Origin: Umezawaea sp042738955
GTDB lineage: Bacteria; Actinomycetota; Actinomycetes; Mycobacteriales; Pseudonocardiaceae
NCBI RefSeq assembly: GCF_042738955.1
Contig: NZ_JBHYHC010000010.1
Span: 1-64,000 of the forward strand
Direction of reading: 5' to 3'
DNA: 64,000 nt
Each line of letters starts with the position of its first letter. Within the stretch, counting starts at the first letter, position 1. This document shows positions 32,569 through 41,402 of the stretch, one piece after another. Both the position numbers and the translations under genes were made by a program. The notes beneath the pieces are model-generated. The model ran no database searches. It was not told the DNA's origin and was given only the letters and a program-made list of their open reading frames with translations.

Positions 32569-34188
32569 TCAGGCTGCTTGCGGAGTTGCCGAAAGTTCTG
32601 GCGGGTCGCTGGCCGCGAGTAGTGCCCGGTCGTATTCGGCCTTCCACGTCACGCGCTGGGCTATGGCGTGCATGAGGAGGTGGTTTCGCGGAGGCACGTT
32701 CGGGTCGCCGGGCCGGACTTTGTTCCAGACCAGCCGCGAGGTGTCCTGAATGGGCTTCTCGATGCCGACCGTGGCCAGGAGTTCGGTGACGAAGCGCTTC
32801 CGGTCGGCCTTGTGGTCGGCGAGCGTCTTGCCAGACCACTTCCGCGACACCAAGACCCGCCGACCAGGCAGGCCGAGGGTGGTTCGCCGGTGTGCACGGC
32901 CCTTGCAGTGACCCGGAGTCGTGCGGGAGTTGGCGCCCTTGGGTTGGACGCCGTAGAGCAGCCACACCGCGCAGGTGGGGGAGCAGGGCGTCACGGCCAG
33001 TTCGTCGGCCAGGCGGTCCGCGTGCTGGCGCTGGCGGTTGGTGTTCTGCTCGACGACCTCGCCGATCGACTTGGTGAGGTACTTCGTCAGGTAGCCGATG
33101 TGGCGACCGGATTCCTCTGTGCCACCAAGGATTCCCTTGGAATGGACCTGCCGACCGAAGGTCACCACGTGCGCCGGGACGTCCGCTTCTTCCACGGCAT
33201 CGGTCCACTCGGTGAGCGGGTGTCGGGTGTCCGGGTCCACGAAGGCCTTGCGGTTGGCGTCCCAGGCGGGAAGGTGCCCGTCGAGGTAGGTGCGTTCGTC
33301 GTGGTTGGGCCACCACACCTGGTGGTAGGTGGCAGCGGTGACCTGGCGGATGACCTCGTGCGAGATCGAGCCGCGGACTGCCGCATGGAGGTGCGGAGCT
33401 GCGCGCTTCTGCGGTTCGACGGTGGCGAAGTACTGGACCTCCCAGCCGATGACCCGCCGCAGGTTCTGCCACCACCGGTCAACGAGGCTCGCGAAGTGCA
33501 CTGCGTCCCGAGCCGCCCGCCGGTAGTCGTAGGTGTTCGGGTCCACCGGAGTGCCGTCGTCACGGACACGGCCGTAGGTGTCGAGGGTCAGCGTGATGAA
33601 CATGGACGGCCGGTAGGCACCCGCGAACTCCCGCCCGAGAGTCCGCTTCTCGACCTTGCGCCGAGGCAGGTTCGGCGCTTCCTGACGGCGTTTGGTCGAC
33701 CGCTTCGGAGCCTGCTTGGCAGGGAGATCCGGAGACGGGAAGCGCCCGCGGACTCCGAGTTGCCGAAGATCGTCATCGATGTTGTGGATCTCTTCGCGGA
33801 AGTCGTCAGCGTCAGCCCCTTCGCTCTCCCGGTAGAGCGCAACGAGGTCCGCGCGAAGCTCCAACAGCACTGTCTGATCAGCGGTCGGCGGTTCCGGGGT
33901 GAAGTCGGGTTCGGTCTCCATATGCCAGCCCTCGCGGCACTGGACCATCCGCAGCGCCTTCGCCTTCCGGGCACAGGGCTTGCAGACGCTTTCGACCGTG
34001 GACCCGCAGGGCACCGCGACGTAGCGGATCTCGTAGGCGTCCGGGTCCTGCACTTCCATCGTGAACGGCCGGACGCAGACGCCATGCTGCTCAGCGGCAG
34101 CTTTGGTGACGTCGAGGGACCTCGGTTGCCGCATCCGTGCCGCACGGGTCTGCCCCAGGACGTCGACGGGGGTCGTGGTGACGCTCAT
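32569..34188 (-). CDS. repSA: RepSA-like rolling-circle replication initiator (HUH)
   Basis: 539-aa protein. N-terminal Cys residues (CGSTVESVCKPCARK) may bind zinc. Rolling-circle motifs: motif 1 MFITLTLDTYG (about 196-206), the metal-binding HLH motif in RAAPHLHAAVRG (H266, H268) and catalytic Tyr candidates YLTKYLTKS (Y366, Y370). This family nicks the element's double-strand origin and starts rolling-circle replication of the excised circle, as RepSA of pSAM2. Its start overlaps the stop of the translocase gene by 4 bp. Confidence 0.9.
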   Translation of the reverse strand: MSVTTTPVDVLGQTRAARMRQPRSLDVTKAAAEQHGVCVRPFTMEVQDPDAYEIRYVAVPCGSTVESVCKPCARKAKALRMVQCREGWHMETEPDFTPEPPTADQTVLLELRADLVALYRESEGADADDFREEIHNIDDDLRQLGVRGRFPSPDLPAKQAPKRSTKRRQEAPNLPRRKVEKRTLGREFAGAYRPSMFITLTLDTYGRVRDDGTPVDPNTYDYRRAARDAVHFASLVDRWWQNLRRVIGWEVQYFATVEPQKRAAPHLHAAVRGSISHEVIRQVTAATYHQVWWPNHDERTYLDGHLPAWDANRKAFVDPDTRHPLTEWTDAVEEADVPAHVVTFGRQVHSKGILGGTEESGRHIGYLTKYLTKSIGEVVEQNTNRQRQHADRLADELAVTPCSPTCAVWLLYGVQPKGANSRTTPGHCKGRAHRRTTLGLPGRRVLVSRKWSGKTLADHKADRKRFVTELLATVGIEKPIQDTSRLVWNKVRPGDPNVPPRNHLLMHAIAQRVTWKAEYDRALLAASDPPELSATPQAA

Positions 34189-35666
34189 GCCGCCACGCCC
34201 CTTTCGCCGTTGTCGGGACGCGTCGGGAACGGGTGCACCGTGGCATCGGGCGCGGTGACGTAGACCCGCAGCACCTCAAGATCGGTATCGGTTACGTGGA
34301 AGGCCCTCGCCCGATCAGGTTCGCGCTGCCCGTCCTGCTTCACCCAGGCAACGCCCGGAGTGCTCTCCGCGATCTCGTGAGCAGCGGCCCCACGCTGGCG
34401 GACACCGTCGCCCAGGACCATGTCCACCTGTTGCGGTTCGTCCAGCCGAAGGGCAACGCGGGTCGTGAACAGGTGGCGGAACGAGACGATCTCCTTGCGC
34501 GGGTCTTGGACCAGGCCCACCAGGACGTAACCAGGTGCACGCCCCTGCGAGGTGATCGTCTGGACGGCCCGAGCCGCACGGTCCCGAAGCTGCTTGTCGG
34601 GCTGATAGGCGATGACGTCGGCCAACTCGTCCACGATCAGCACCGTGAGCGGTTCGCCGGTATCCCAAGCCCACAGGCGTCGAATGCCCCGGTAACGAGC
34701 CGCGCGCTCCCTGACCTCGTTGGCGATCTCTTCCAGCAGCTCGACCACATCGGCACCGTTGCCGAAGACCAAGCGGTCGAAGGCTTCTGGGCACTGACCC
34801 AGTTCCATACCGCCTTTGGGATCGATGCCCACCAGGCGCACCAGTCCTGCGCGAACAGCAGGGGCGAGCTGCCACACGATCGACCACAGCACCGAGCCCT
34901 TACCGGCCCCAGGAACGCCGACCACGAGGAGCTGAGACCCGAGCAGACGAAGCCGCCACGGCTTACCGGTTTCAGTCCGGCCAACGGTGACCTTCTTCAG
35001 ATCCACCGCGTTGGCGTCCACGTCCAGAGCGGGGACGGGCAGCGGTCGGACCAGCGGGTCACGGTGGATCAAGTCCAGCTCGACCACCCGAGGCCGCAGC
35101 ACCCGCACCCGACACGAGCGAGCGCCGAACGAGTGCGCCAGGTTGTCCCGCCGCAGCTCCCACGCTTCCGGCGACTGGGCCGGGATCATCCGCACCCGAA
35201 CGCGGTCCCGCCACCCCTCAGCCCGCACCGCCCGCAGCCGAGGCCGGTACTCCTTGCCTCGGTCACGCTTGACCAGGTCAGCCAGCCGCATGACCGTCCG
35301 CCACCGGAACGCGTAGACCGTCGCCCGCCGCCACTCCGAGAGCACCGGCAGCACCGCGTACCGCCGACACGGGTCCGGGTAGAGCCCGCCCCAGATCAGC
35401 AATCCGGCGACGAGCGCCAAGACCACGAACACCAACCACCACCAGCCGCAGTACCGCACCAAGGCGACCCCGCACAACGGCACCGCGACCGAGATCGGGT
35501 AACGCCGAATGAGCCGGAACCCCAAGCGCAGCAACAAAATCACGCCACCGACCGGCACAGCGATCCACAACAGCCACCACGGCAGCAGAAGCCACCAGGG
35601 CAGCCGCGGACGTGCGATCTCCAACGGAGCCGGGTCAACCCACCGGCTCGACCTAGGGGCGCGCAT
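34185..35666 (-). CDS. FtsK/SpoIIIE-type conjugal DNA translocase of AICE 2
   Basis: 493-aa membrane ATPase. Two hydrophobic regions (23-47 and 57-95) precede a soluble linker and a motor domain with Walker A GVPGAGKGS (250-258) and Walker B LTVLIVDELADV (about 340-351). It is the TraSA/TraB equivalent that moves double-stranded DNA between cells. It is clearly different from the translocase of element 1 in length and in lacking a long C-terminal region. Coupled to repSA and to the upstream zinc-binding gene. Confidence 0.88.
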   Translation of the reverse strand: MRAPRSSRWVDPAPLEIARPRLPWWLLLPWWLLWIAVPVGGVILLLRLGFRLIRRYPISVAVPLCGVALVRYCGWWWLVFVVLALVAGLLIWGGLYPDPCRRYAVLPVLSEWRRATVYAFRWRTVMRLADLVKRDRGKEYRPRLRAVRAEGWRDRVRVRMIPAQSPEAWELRRDNLAHSFGARSCRVRVLRPRVVELDLIHRDPLVRPLPVPALDVDANAVDLKKVTVGRTETGKPWRLRLLGSQLLVVGVPGAGKGSVLWSIVWQLAPAVRAGLVRLVGIDPKGGMELGQCPEAFDRLVFGNGADVVELLEEIANEVRERAARYRGIRRLWAWDTGEPLTVLIVDELADVIAYQPDKQLRDRAARAVQTITSQGRAPGYVLVGLVQDPRKEIVSFRHLFTTRVALRLDEPQQVDMVLGDGVRQRGAAAHEIAESTPGVAWVKQDGQREPDRARAFHVTDTDLEVLRVYVTAPDATVHPFPTRPDNGERGVAA

Positions 35667-35950
35667 CAGACGTCACCCTCGACGCAGGCGGCACAGCGGA
35701 ACGCCGAGCTGAAGTCGTTGATCCACCCCGCGTGCAGGAACGCCCCCGTCCCGGTCCCGCACTCAGCCTTGCAGGTCAAGCACTCGTAGCCTTCCGCCTG
35801 CGCTTGGGTCAGCTCCAACTCCACGGTCTCACCGCTCCGGAAGTCGACCGTGTACGTGGACACGGTCTGCTTCGAGGCGATGATCTGCGCCCACAGCAGC
35901 CGACCAAGATTCCCGTCTGGCGCTGGAACACGCCCAGGCTCTACGCTCAT
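35666..35950 (-). CDS. Small Cys-rich, probably zinc-binding protein
   Basis: 94-aa protein with CLTCKAEC (about 57-64) and FRCAACVEG near the C terminus, giving two Cys pairs that could form a zinc ribbon. ATG 35950 follows ACGGAG. Its stop overlaps the translocase ATG. The 157-bp gap upstream carries short hairpins (GTCCT/AGGAC near 36095) and no gene. No family recognised. Confidence 0.62.
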   Translation of the reverse strand: MSVEPGRVPAPDGNLGRLLWAQIIASKQTVSTYTVDFRSGETVELELTQAQAEGYECLTCKAECGTGTGAFLHAGWINDFSSAFRCAACVEGDV

Positions 35951-36107
35951 GTCGTTCACTCCGTTACGCGTGGTGGACAGCGCAGGAGCGGCGAGGTTGG
36001 TAGCCGTGTTCCGCTCCTGCGTCTTACGCTTCCCTTGTGCCGCAACAAGACGTGCGGCATCGCCGCATGACCCGACAAGATCACGCGGTATGTCCTAACA
36101 GGACTGT

Positions 36108-36359
36108 TTACTCCTCGGGACTGAGCCGTTCTCCCTTCGCCCGTTCACGAGCCGACCAGTACAGCGCCTCGTGGTGGTGATCCCGATCGGTCTCGGCGAC
36201 CTGGCCGTAGATCACTGCACTGCGCAGGTAGTAGTCCCGCAGCACGGCCGGGGCCGAACTCGGTGCGGGCTGCAACTTCCCCAGCGCTTCGTGCGCCTCC
36301 TTCAAGGTCCGCACTTCCCGAGCGGCCTTCCACGGGTCAACCTTGGCCACCGCTCCCAT
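36108..36359 (-). CDS. Small conserved helical protein (AMED_5909-like)
   Basis: 83-aa helical protein. The segment LKEAHEALGKLQPAPSSAPAVLRDYYLRSAVIYGQVAETDRDHHHEALYWSARERAKGE resembles a small Pseudonocardiaceae family that ends in HHEALYWA.RE. Function unknown. It supports assignment of the host or donor to that family. Confidence 0.55.
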   Translation of the reverse strand: MGAVAKVDPWKAAREVRTLKEAHEALGKLQPAPSSAPAVLRDYYLRSAVIYGQVAETDRDHHHEALYWSARERAKGERLSPEE

Positions 36360-36391
36360 TGCCGCCTCCCTTCACCGTTTTCCGGACGCCG

Positions 36392-36802
36392 TCAGGCGTC
36401 GTTGAGGGCCGCCGTTGCCAGCCGCAGAGCGCCAGCGGGCAGGTACCGCTCAGGCAGATCGACGTAGAGCGCCAAGCCGTCAACCACCCGGACCGACCTG
36501 CGGATGGCGCGATAGCCATCGGGCAAGAAGGGGTCGCACTCCGCCCGGTACTGCTCCGCCACATCCATGAGGAGATCAAGCGGGCTGACGTCCAGGACAT
36601 CGCAGTACATGCCCAGCGCTTGCGTCGACAACCCGCGCCGCCCCTGCTCGACCTTCGAGATCAGCGCGGTGGAGACACCGAACGCCCGCGCCATCACCCC
36701 AGGCTGAACATCAAGTTCCCGTCGCAGCGCCCGCAGATGCGCGCCCATGATCCGGTTGTACTGACCCCGCCGAGGCTGTGCCCGCTTCTGCCCGCCACTC
36801 AT
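36392..36802 (-). CDS. XRE-family HTH protein
   Basis: 136-aa protein. HTH: IMGAHLRALRRELDVQPGVMARAFGVSTALISKVEQGRRGLSTQALGMYCDVLDVSPLDLLMDV. The C-terminal part (PFLPDGYRAIRRSVRVVDGLALYVDLPERYLP) may bind a ligand or toxin partner. ATG 36802 overlaps the upstream gene's stop. Likely a minor regulator of the leftward operon. Confidence 0.75.
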   Translation of the reverse strand: MSGGQKRAQPRRGQYNRIMGAHLRALRRELDVQPGVMARAFGVSTALISKVEQGRRGLSTQALGMYCDVLDVSPLDLLMDVAEQYRAECDPFLPDGYRAIRRSVRVVDGLALYVDLPERYLPAGALRLATAALNDA

Positions 36803-37167
36803 CGCCGCCCCCGCATCCCAGGAGTCCAGATCTGCGGCGCCGCACACCGGACCAACCGCGGAGCAAGCCGCTCGGCCGGCGCAGGCAATGTGATCAGCCC
36901 GTCGACCACGTCCCCCAGCTCACCAACCCGCTCCCACAGCAGCCCCGGAGGATCACCACCGTCGGTGCGAATCCCCATCGAATCGGTTGCCGAAAGAACC
37001 CGCAGGCAGTCCAACCACCCACCAGGCCAGGCCCGGAACGCGTCGACCTGCGAGACCCCACCCGCGTCGGACCGGTGCACGAACGCCCACCCCGACGCCC
37101 TCAACTCCACCAACCGGTGCAGCACCGGGTAGGCACTCAAAGCCACCGCGGTCACATCGGTGTCCAT
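36799..37167 (-). CDS. Hypothetical protein of AICE 2
   Basis: 122-aa protein, no recognised family. Contains HRLVELRASGWAFVHRSDAGGVSQVDAFRAWPGGWLDCLRVLS. Overlaps the XRE gene by 4 bp (ATGA) and starts 4 bp after the next upstream gene's stop, so it is coupled in the operon. Confidence 0.55.
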   Translation of the reverse strand: MDTDVTAVALSAYPVLHRLVELRASGWAFVHRSDAGGVSQVDAFRAWPGGWLDCLRVLSATDSMGIRTDGGDPPGLLWERVGELGDVVDGLITLPAPAERLAPRLVRCAAPQIWTPGMRGRR

Positions 37168-37171
37168 AAGC

Positions 37172-37450
37172 TCACTGCTCCCCTTGCTCAGCCGAGCCGG
37201 CGCGGGAGTCCTCGATCCACGCACGCCGCTCGAACTCCTCAGCCGCGATGGAGCAGGCGTGACGAGCCCACAAGGGCACCGCCAGATCAGCGGCCAAGAT
37301 CCGCCACGCCTGCGCCAGGACCGAATAACCACGGGCCAGCCGCAACACCGCCACCAACTCCCCGGTCCGGGAAGCCGCGAACAACGCCGCCGTCTGCTCC
37401 GCATAAGCCGTGTTCCAGCGGGCGACCGCCTCACGCGACGGCCGCGCCAC
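37172..37450 (-). CDS. Hypothetical helical protein of AICE 2
   Basis: 92-aa, almost entirely helical (REAVARWNTAYAEQTAALFAASRTGELVAVLRLARGYSVLAQAWRILAADLAVPLWARHACSIAAEEFERRAWIEDSR). No family recognised. It starts 2 bp after the Pra-like gene's stop. Confidence 0.58.
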   Translation of the reverse strand: MARPSREAVARWNTAYAEQTAALFAASRTGELVAVLRLARGYSVLAQAWRILAADLAVPLWARHACSIAAEEFERRAWIEDSRAGSAEQGEQ

Positions 37451-37452
37451 CG

Positions 37453-37938
37453 TCAGGCCGCCGTCTTCGCATCACCCTGCGCAGGCCCACCAGCAGGCTT
37501 GCCCTCACCACCGCTCCGCTTCGGAGCCGCCCCAGCGTTCGGCGACGCGATCCCAGCAGCCCGAATCGTGAACCCCTGGTACTTGAACTTCTCACCCATC
37601 ACACGCGGCTCGACCGTCATCCCCTCGAACGCAACGGGCCGCACCTCCATACCGGGCATCACCTGCACCGACGACGGCGGCACCGGCTGATGATCAGCAG
37701 TGACCACCACGGTCACCGACGCGTCCCGCTCCTTCTCTGCGGACGGGTCCGTGACCATGACCTTCCACTGCCGCTTGCCGGTCTTCTCGTCAACGCGCTG
37801 CTTGGGCTGCTTACCCCGCGCCTTGTCCTCCTGGCTCAGGTAGTCCATGTCCGGAGCCACCTCACCAACCATCAGCGCCCCCATCGGGAACACCTGCTCA
37901 AAGCCCACCGCGAACCGCGTGCCGTAGGGAATCGCCAT
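37453..37938 (-). CDS. pra: Pra-like activator of element replication, integration and excision
   Basis: 161-aa protein beginning MAIPYGTRFAVGFEQVFPMGALMVGEV, with VMVTDPSAEKERDASVTVVVTADHQP and VRPVAFEGMTVEPRVMGEKFKYQGFTIRAAGI, the pattern of actinomycete proteins named plasmid replication, integration and excision activators after Pra of pSAM2. There, Pra turns on repSA-xis-int and is repressed by KorSA. ATG 37938 follows GGAGG; TTG 37947 is an alternative. The same logic fits here: Pra heads the leftward operon and faces a KorSA-like gene across a repeat-rich promoter. Confidence 0.82.
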   Translation of the reverse strand: MAIPYGTRFAVGFEQVFPMGALMVGEVAPDMDYLSQEDKARGKQPKQRVDEKTGKRQWKVMVTDPSAEKERDASVTVVVTADHQPVPPSSVQVMPGMEVRPVAFEGMTVEPRVMGEKFKYQGFTIRAAGIASPNAGAAPKRSGGEGKPAGGPAQGDAKTAA

Positions 37939-37955
37939 GCCGGTCAACCTCCAAG

Positions 37956-38098
37956 TTGCCTAGCCAACCTGTCCAAGTTGGACAACCCGAAGGTAAGCCA
38001 GCCTGGCTAGACAAGTCAAGCGGTTCGCCCATACACGATCGAGCTAGCTCACTAGGCGGGCTAGACAACTACGCGTGGGCGCGGTGCAATGGCTAGAC
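37956..38098. promoter_or_regulatory. KorSA-type operator region with GGCTAGACAA repeats
   Basis: In the 237-bp divergent region: GGCTAGACAA at 38005 and 38059, GGCTAGAC at 38091, and the near-inverse TTGCCTAGCC at 37956. GTCCAAGTTGGAC at 37971 is a short palindrome. They flank both predicted promoters and are likely binding sites for the GntR repressor. Confidence 0.7.
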
Positions 38099-38175
38099 GC
38101 AATGCGTCTGCGAGTTGCGTCCAGGCCCTTGCGTGGCGGACACCAGCAGGCGCACACCATCGTTGGAAGGCAGAC

Positions 38176-39018
38176 ATGGCACTGGACCCGGACGACCCTC
38201 GCCCGCCGTACGTGCAGGTGGCGAACGCTCTACGGGCAGCCATCCTGACCAAGGTCTTCAAGGCGGGGGACAAGCTGCCATCCCGCTCCGAGCTGGCGAA
38301 GAAGTACGAAGTAGCACCGATGACCGTGCAGAACGCTCTACGCGAGCTGCGCGAAGAGGGCCTGATCGTCTCCCGACAGGGCAGCGGCGTCTTCGTCCGA
38401 GAGCGCACCGAACGCCCAGTAGGACTACGCCCTCACGTAGAACGAGCCTTCGAGGCCGATCACGTCACGATCGACTTCGCTGGCTTCTCAGGCGAAACTC
38501 TCCACGGCATCGTCCAAGAACCCTTGGACAAGATCCGCATCGGCCGCCTACGCCCAGAATCCATCCACGTCCGCATCCTCGTGCCAGACCCCACCGTCCC
38601 GTGGTCAGTCCCCAGCAAGGTTGCAGACCTCTCCGACAGCCCCGAGTTCCGCGAGCGATCCGCAGAGATCATGCGCCGCCACACCCTCGCCATCGTGGAC
38701 AACGTCAACGAGTTGGGCACTCTTGGCCTGGTCAAGGACGTCAGCGCAGAGGTCCGCATCCACAGGGCAACGCCGATGTTCAAGCTCTACATGCTCAACA
38801 ACCAAGAAGCCTTCTTCGGCTTCTACCCAGTCCGTGAACACGTGCTTTCACTGGGTGGCGAGCCACAGGCCATCTATGACCTGATGGGTAAGGACACTGT
38901 CCTCTTCCAGCACAGTGTCACCGACGACGACAGCAGCACAGGCAGCCAGTATGTAGACCAAGCAAGCGCATGGTTCGACAGTCTGTGGGACACCATCGCA
39001 GTTGAGTACACGCGATGA
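38176..39018 (+). CDS. korSA: KorSA-like GntR-family repressor
   Basis: 280-aa protein with an N-terminal GntR winged helix (YVQVANALRAAILTKVFKAGDKLPSRSELAKKYEVAPMTVQNALRELREEGLIVSRQGSGVFV) and a longer-than-usual C-terminal effector region. In pSAM2 KorSA represses pra and keeps the element integrated. Placement opposite a Pra-like gene supports the assignment. ATG 38176 lies 8 bp after GGAAGG. Overlaps the HAD gene by 4 bp. Confidence 0.8.
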   Translation: MALDPDDPRPPYVQVANALRAAILTKVFKAGDKLPSRSELAKKYEVAPMTVQNALRELREEGLIVSRQGSGVFVRERTERPVGLRPHVERAFEADHVTIDFAGFSGETLHGIVQEPLDKIRIGRLRPESIHVRILVPDPTVPWSVPSKVADLSDSPEFRERSAEIMRRHTLAIVDNVNELGTLGLVKDVSAEVRIHRATPMFKLYMLNNQEAFFGFYPVREHVLSLGGEPQAIYDLMGKDTVLFQHSVTDDDSSTGSQYVDQASAWFDSLWDTIAVEYTR

Positions 39019-39725
39019 CCGGGCAACGAGTCTCCGCGAGGGACTTTAACGCCCTACGTATGACCATGATCAATGCTGAAGCCTTGTTCTTAGACTTTGA
39101 CGGTCCAATCTGCCGCGTCTTCGCTGGCATCTCAGCTAGCCAAGTTGCAGATCGGCTACGTCGTGTGTTGGAGGGCAGGGGACACGGGGATATGCCACTC
39201 GAGGTCGCCAGGAGCGAAGATCCTTTTGACGTCTTCCGTTACGCAGCGACACTTAGCGAGGCGGATGCCTATCACGTCGAGGCTGCACTGACTGCCTCCG
39301 AGGTCGACGCAGTTGCACTTGCCGAGCCCGCAGGTGGCTCTCATCAGCTCATGCGCATATGGCATGGGCTGGGACGTCGAGCTGCTGTGACAAGTAACAA
39401 CTCTGCTGTTTCGATCGACCAGTATCTAGGCATGCATGCGCTAGCTCGTTACGTTGACGCTGTTGGAGGTCGGGAAGGTGCGGATCCTGCGAAGCTCAAG
39501 CCGGACCCGTCCGTGGTTAGGAGGATGGTGCAGGCGCTAGGTGTGCTACCTGAAAGCTGTGTGCTCCTAGGAGATTCCGTGTCAGATGTAACGGCAGCAG
39601 CACGGGTTGGAATAAAGATGATCGGCCTGGCCCGAACTGCGGCTAAGCGTGAAGCACTGCTCAGTGCGGGTGCGCTTGTTGTGGTGGCGACTGTCGGCAG
39701 TGTTGCAGATGTAATCCATCAGTGA
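39015..39725 (+). CDS. HAD-superfamily hydrolase
   Basis: 236-aa protein with all HAD motifs: DFDGP (motif I; the second Asp of DxD is present), VTSNNS (motif II), LKPDP (motif III Lys) and GDSVSDVTAA (motif IV). A helical cap lies between I and II. HAD phosphatases coupled to KorSA are recurrent on pSAM2-like elements; substrate unknown. Translationally coupled (ATGA) to the repressor, so it is expressed in the integrated, repressed state. Confidence 0.82.
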   Translation: MTGQRVSARDFNALRMTMINAEALFLDFDGPICRVFAGISASQVADRLRRVLEGRGHGDMPLEVARSEDPFDVFRYAATLSEADAYHVEAALTASEVDAVALAEPAGGSHQLMRIWHGLGRRAAVTSNNSAVSIDQYLGMHALARYVDAVGGREGADPAKLKPDPSVVRRMVQALGVLPESCVLLGDSVSDVTAAARVGIKMIGLARTAAKREALLSAGALVVVATVGSVADVIHQ

Positions 39726-40104
39726 CCGATGGAGTTAGTGGGCGGAAGTGCAACGTCTGCGAGCTAGGGGGGCATGATCATTGTCTAGGGGTTGGCATTT
39801 GGCGGCAAGGTCGTAGTGTGGATGAACCATCCGGGTGACGAGGCCGTAGTGCTACGAGTCGGCAAGTTGTCCCGCAAGTGTGCGGCCGTGCACGTTGCGT
39901 GACTGAAATTGATCTTTCGGCGCAGCCGGAAGTGGGTTCGACTAGGCCAATGGTGGTTGAAGCCAAGTGATTGGAACTCTCTGTGCGACAAGTCAGGGAA
40001 CCACACGATCGTGTACGCCCGTCGAGTAATCAGCCATTTTGCAGTGTCATCGTGCCGGTCGGCTCTATATCCTTGGGGTACGCCGATACGCGGAGGCTGA
40101 CGCG
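39726..40104. other. 379-bp non-coding transition before the cargo operon
   Basis: No supported gene on either strand. Base composition drops from high GC to mixed here, marking the junction between conserved AICE backbone and the low-GC cargo. The cargo promoter should lie near its right end; a GGAGG site at 40093 precedes the first ATG. Confidence 0.5.
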
Positions 40105-40875
40105 ATGACAACCGTACGGTTCACTCAACCCCCCGTGAGGGAGGTGTCGCTGACTGTTTTGTTTGAGCCTGTTTCTGGGGTTTTAGCTGCGCATGTCGGG
40201 GACCTATTGAGCCGTCTCAGGCCTCGTTATCCGAAGGTTGCTGAGCGTTCGGCCATGCCTCCCTGGAATGAGTTAAATGTTCCTGGAATAAAAATCTTTT
40301 CCGATGGTCAAACTCCCCCATACTGCTGGTGGATAAGTAATGACTCGAATGATCGGTTGATTAGATTTCAGTTCGATCGATTGATCTGTTCGTGGCGTTA
40401 TACTTCAGGCGGGAACCCGTATCCCGACTATCATGCACTCTTGCTTGAGCTTGAAGAGCTTATCGGTGAAAGTAGTGACTGGCTGCAAACTAAGCTGCCG
40501 GGCGTGCTCCTGGCAGATAGAATTGTGCGCGTGCAAATTGACTACATCAATAGAATTGATTTGCAGCCAGCTGACCTATTGCATGGATTGATAACGGAAT
40601 GGTCGCATGAGCGAGGGAACACTAGTTTTTCCGATAGCTCTCTAGTTTCTGCTCAGTGGATTGTTGATGATGACAGTACGGCTGATCAGCAGACGACTAT
40701 GAAAGTTGATCCGGATGGTGTCGATGGCTCCAGATTGACTTTGATTTCGACGACTGACATCAATGTCGGCGAAGTGTATCAAGATAGCTTTGGGCGAATT
40801 CATGATCGACTGGAGAAGCTATTTCTTTCAGCAACATCGGAAGATATGCAACAAAAGTGGGGGCGGCGACAATGA
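40105..40875 (+). CDS. TIGR04255-family-like protein, first cargo gene of AICE 2
   Basis: 256-aa soluble protein. The N terminus FTQPPVREVSLTVLFEPVSGVLAAHVGDLL matches the F-x-x-P-P-V-x-E-V start of the sporadically distributed TIGR04255 family. Later segments (DRLIRFQFDRLICSWRYTSGGNPYPDY...LLLELEELIG; VRVQIDYINRIDL) fit its alternating strands. The family has no established activity but is repeatedly seen on mobile elements. GC is near 50%, well below the element backbone. ATG 40105 follows GGAGG. It overlaps the next gene by 4 bp (ATGA). Confidence 0.68.
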   Translation: MTTVRFTQPPVREVSLTVLFEPVSGVLAAHVGDLLSRLRPRYPKVAERSAMPPWNELNVPGIKIFSDGQTPPYCWWISNDSNDRLIRFQFDRLICSWRYTSGGNPYPDYHALLLELEELIGESSDWLQTKLPGVLLADRIVRVQIDYINRIDLQPADLLHGLITEWSHERGNTSFSDSSLVSAQWIVDDDSTADQQTTMKVDPDGVDGSRLTLISTTDINVGEVYQDSFGRIHDRLEKLFLSATSEDMQQKWGRRQ

Positions 40876-41402
40876 CGGTATCCATCGAGTCTGCCAGCAA
40901 GATTGCGAACATACCTCCGATTTGGGAGGTAAGCCCGCAGCGCTCTGACAAGGCGATACCGCTTGCAACCCACACGCGGCCCGAGCGTCCGATCTCTATT
41001 TCTAGTGGTCAAGGCCGCAGTTGGGTCCAGTCCATGGGCCGAGCTCTGCGTGACGTGGTCGGTCTTCCGGCAAACTGGAACGGCCCTGGTTCATATGCCG
41101 TGAGCGCGGAGACGGTCGCAAAGCTGATCCGTGTTCTGATTGATGTGGGCGCTTATAAGGTCCCTGCCCCAAGTCTTGTTCCTCTTCCCTCTGGTGGGGT
41201 GCAGGCAGAGTGGCACTTCTTGGAGCAGTCGATCGAGATTGGCGTCGAGGCTGGTGGGGAAATATTTGCGTATGCCTCCGATGTTGACGGAGTTTCCGTA
41301 GTAGAAATGGAAGATGCTTGGTTTATCCCCAATGACCAGGCTGCCTTGTTGAAGCAAGGTCTGCTGCTTTACGCGCGCAGAGTAGGGGGGCGCGGTGAGT
41401 GA
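40872..41402 (+). CDS. Unknown cargo protein with NWNGPGS motif
   Basis: 176-aa soluble protein. Its centre, LPANWNGPGSYAVSAETVAKLIRVL, contains the N-W-[ND]-G-x-G motif seen in many small unknown proteins of mobile regions. It is followed by VPLPSGGVQAEWHFLEQSIEIGVEAGGEIFAY, a beta-rich segment. Function unknown. Overlaps both neighbours (4 bp and 8 bp), so it is coupled with the TIGR04255-like protein. Confidence 0.6.
   Translation: MTVSIESASKIANIPPIWEVSPQRSDKAIPLATHTRPERPISISSGQGRSWVQSMGRALRDVVGLPANWNGPGSYAVSAETVAKLIRVLIDVGAYKVPAPSLVPLPSGGVQAEWHFLEQSIEIGVEAGGEIFAYASDVDGVSVVEMEDAWFIPNDQAALLKQGLLLYARRVGGRGE

Noticed and set aside
39909..40100. 63-codon frame before the AICE 2 cargo operon
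   Set aside because: No ribosome site or motif, and it ends inside the leader of the first cargo gene.
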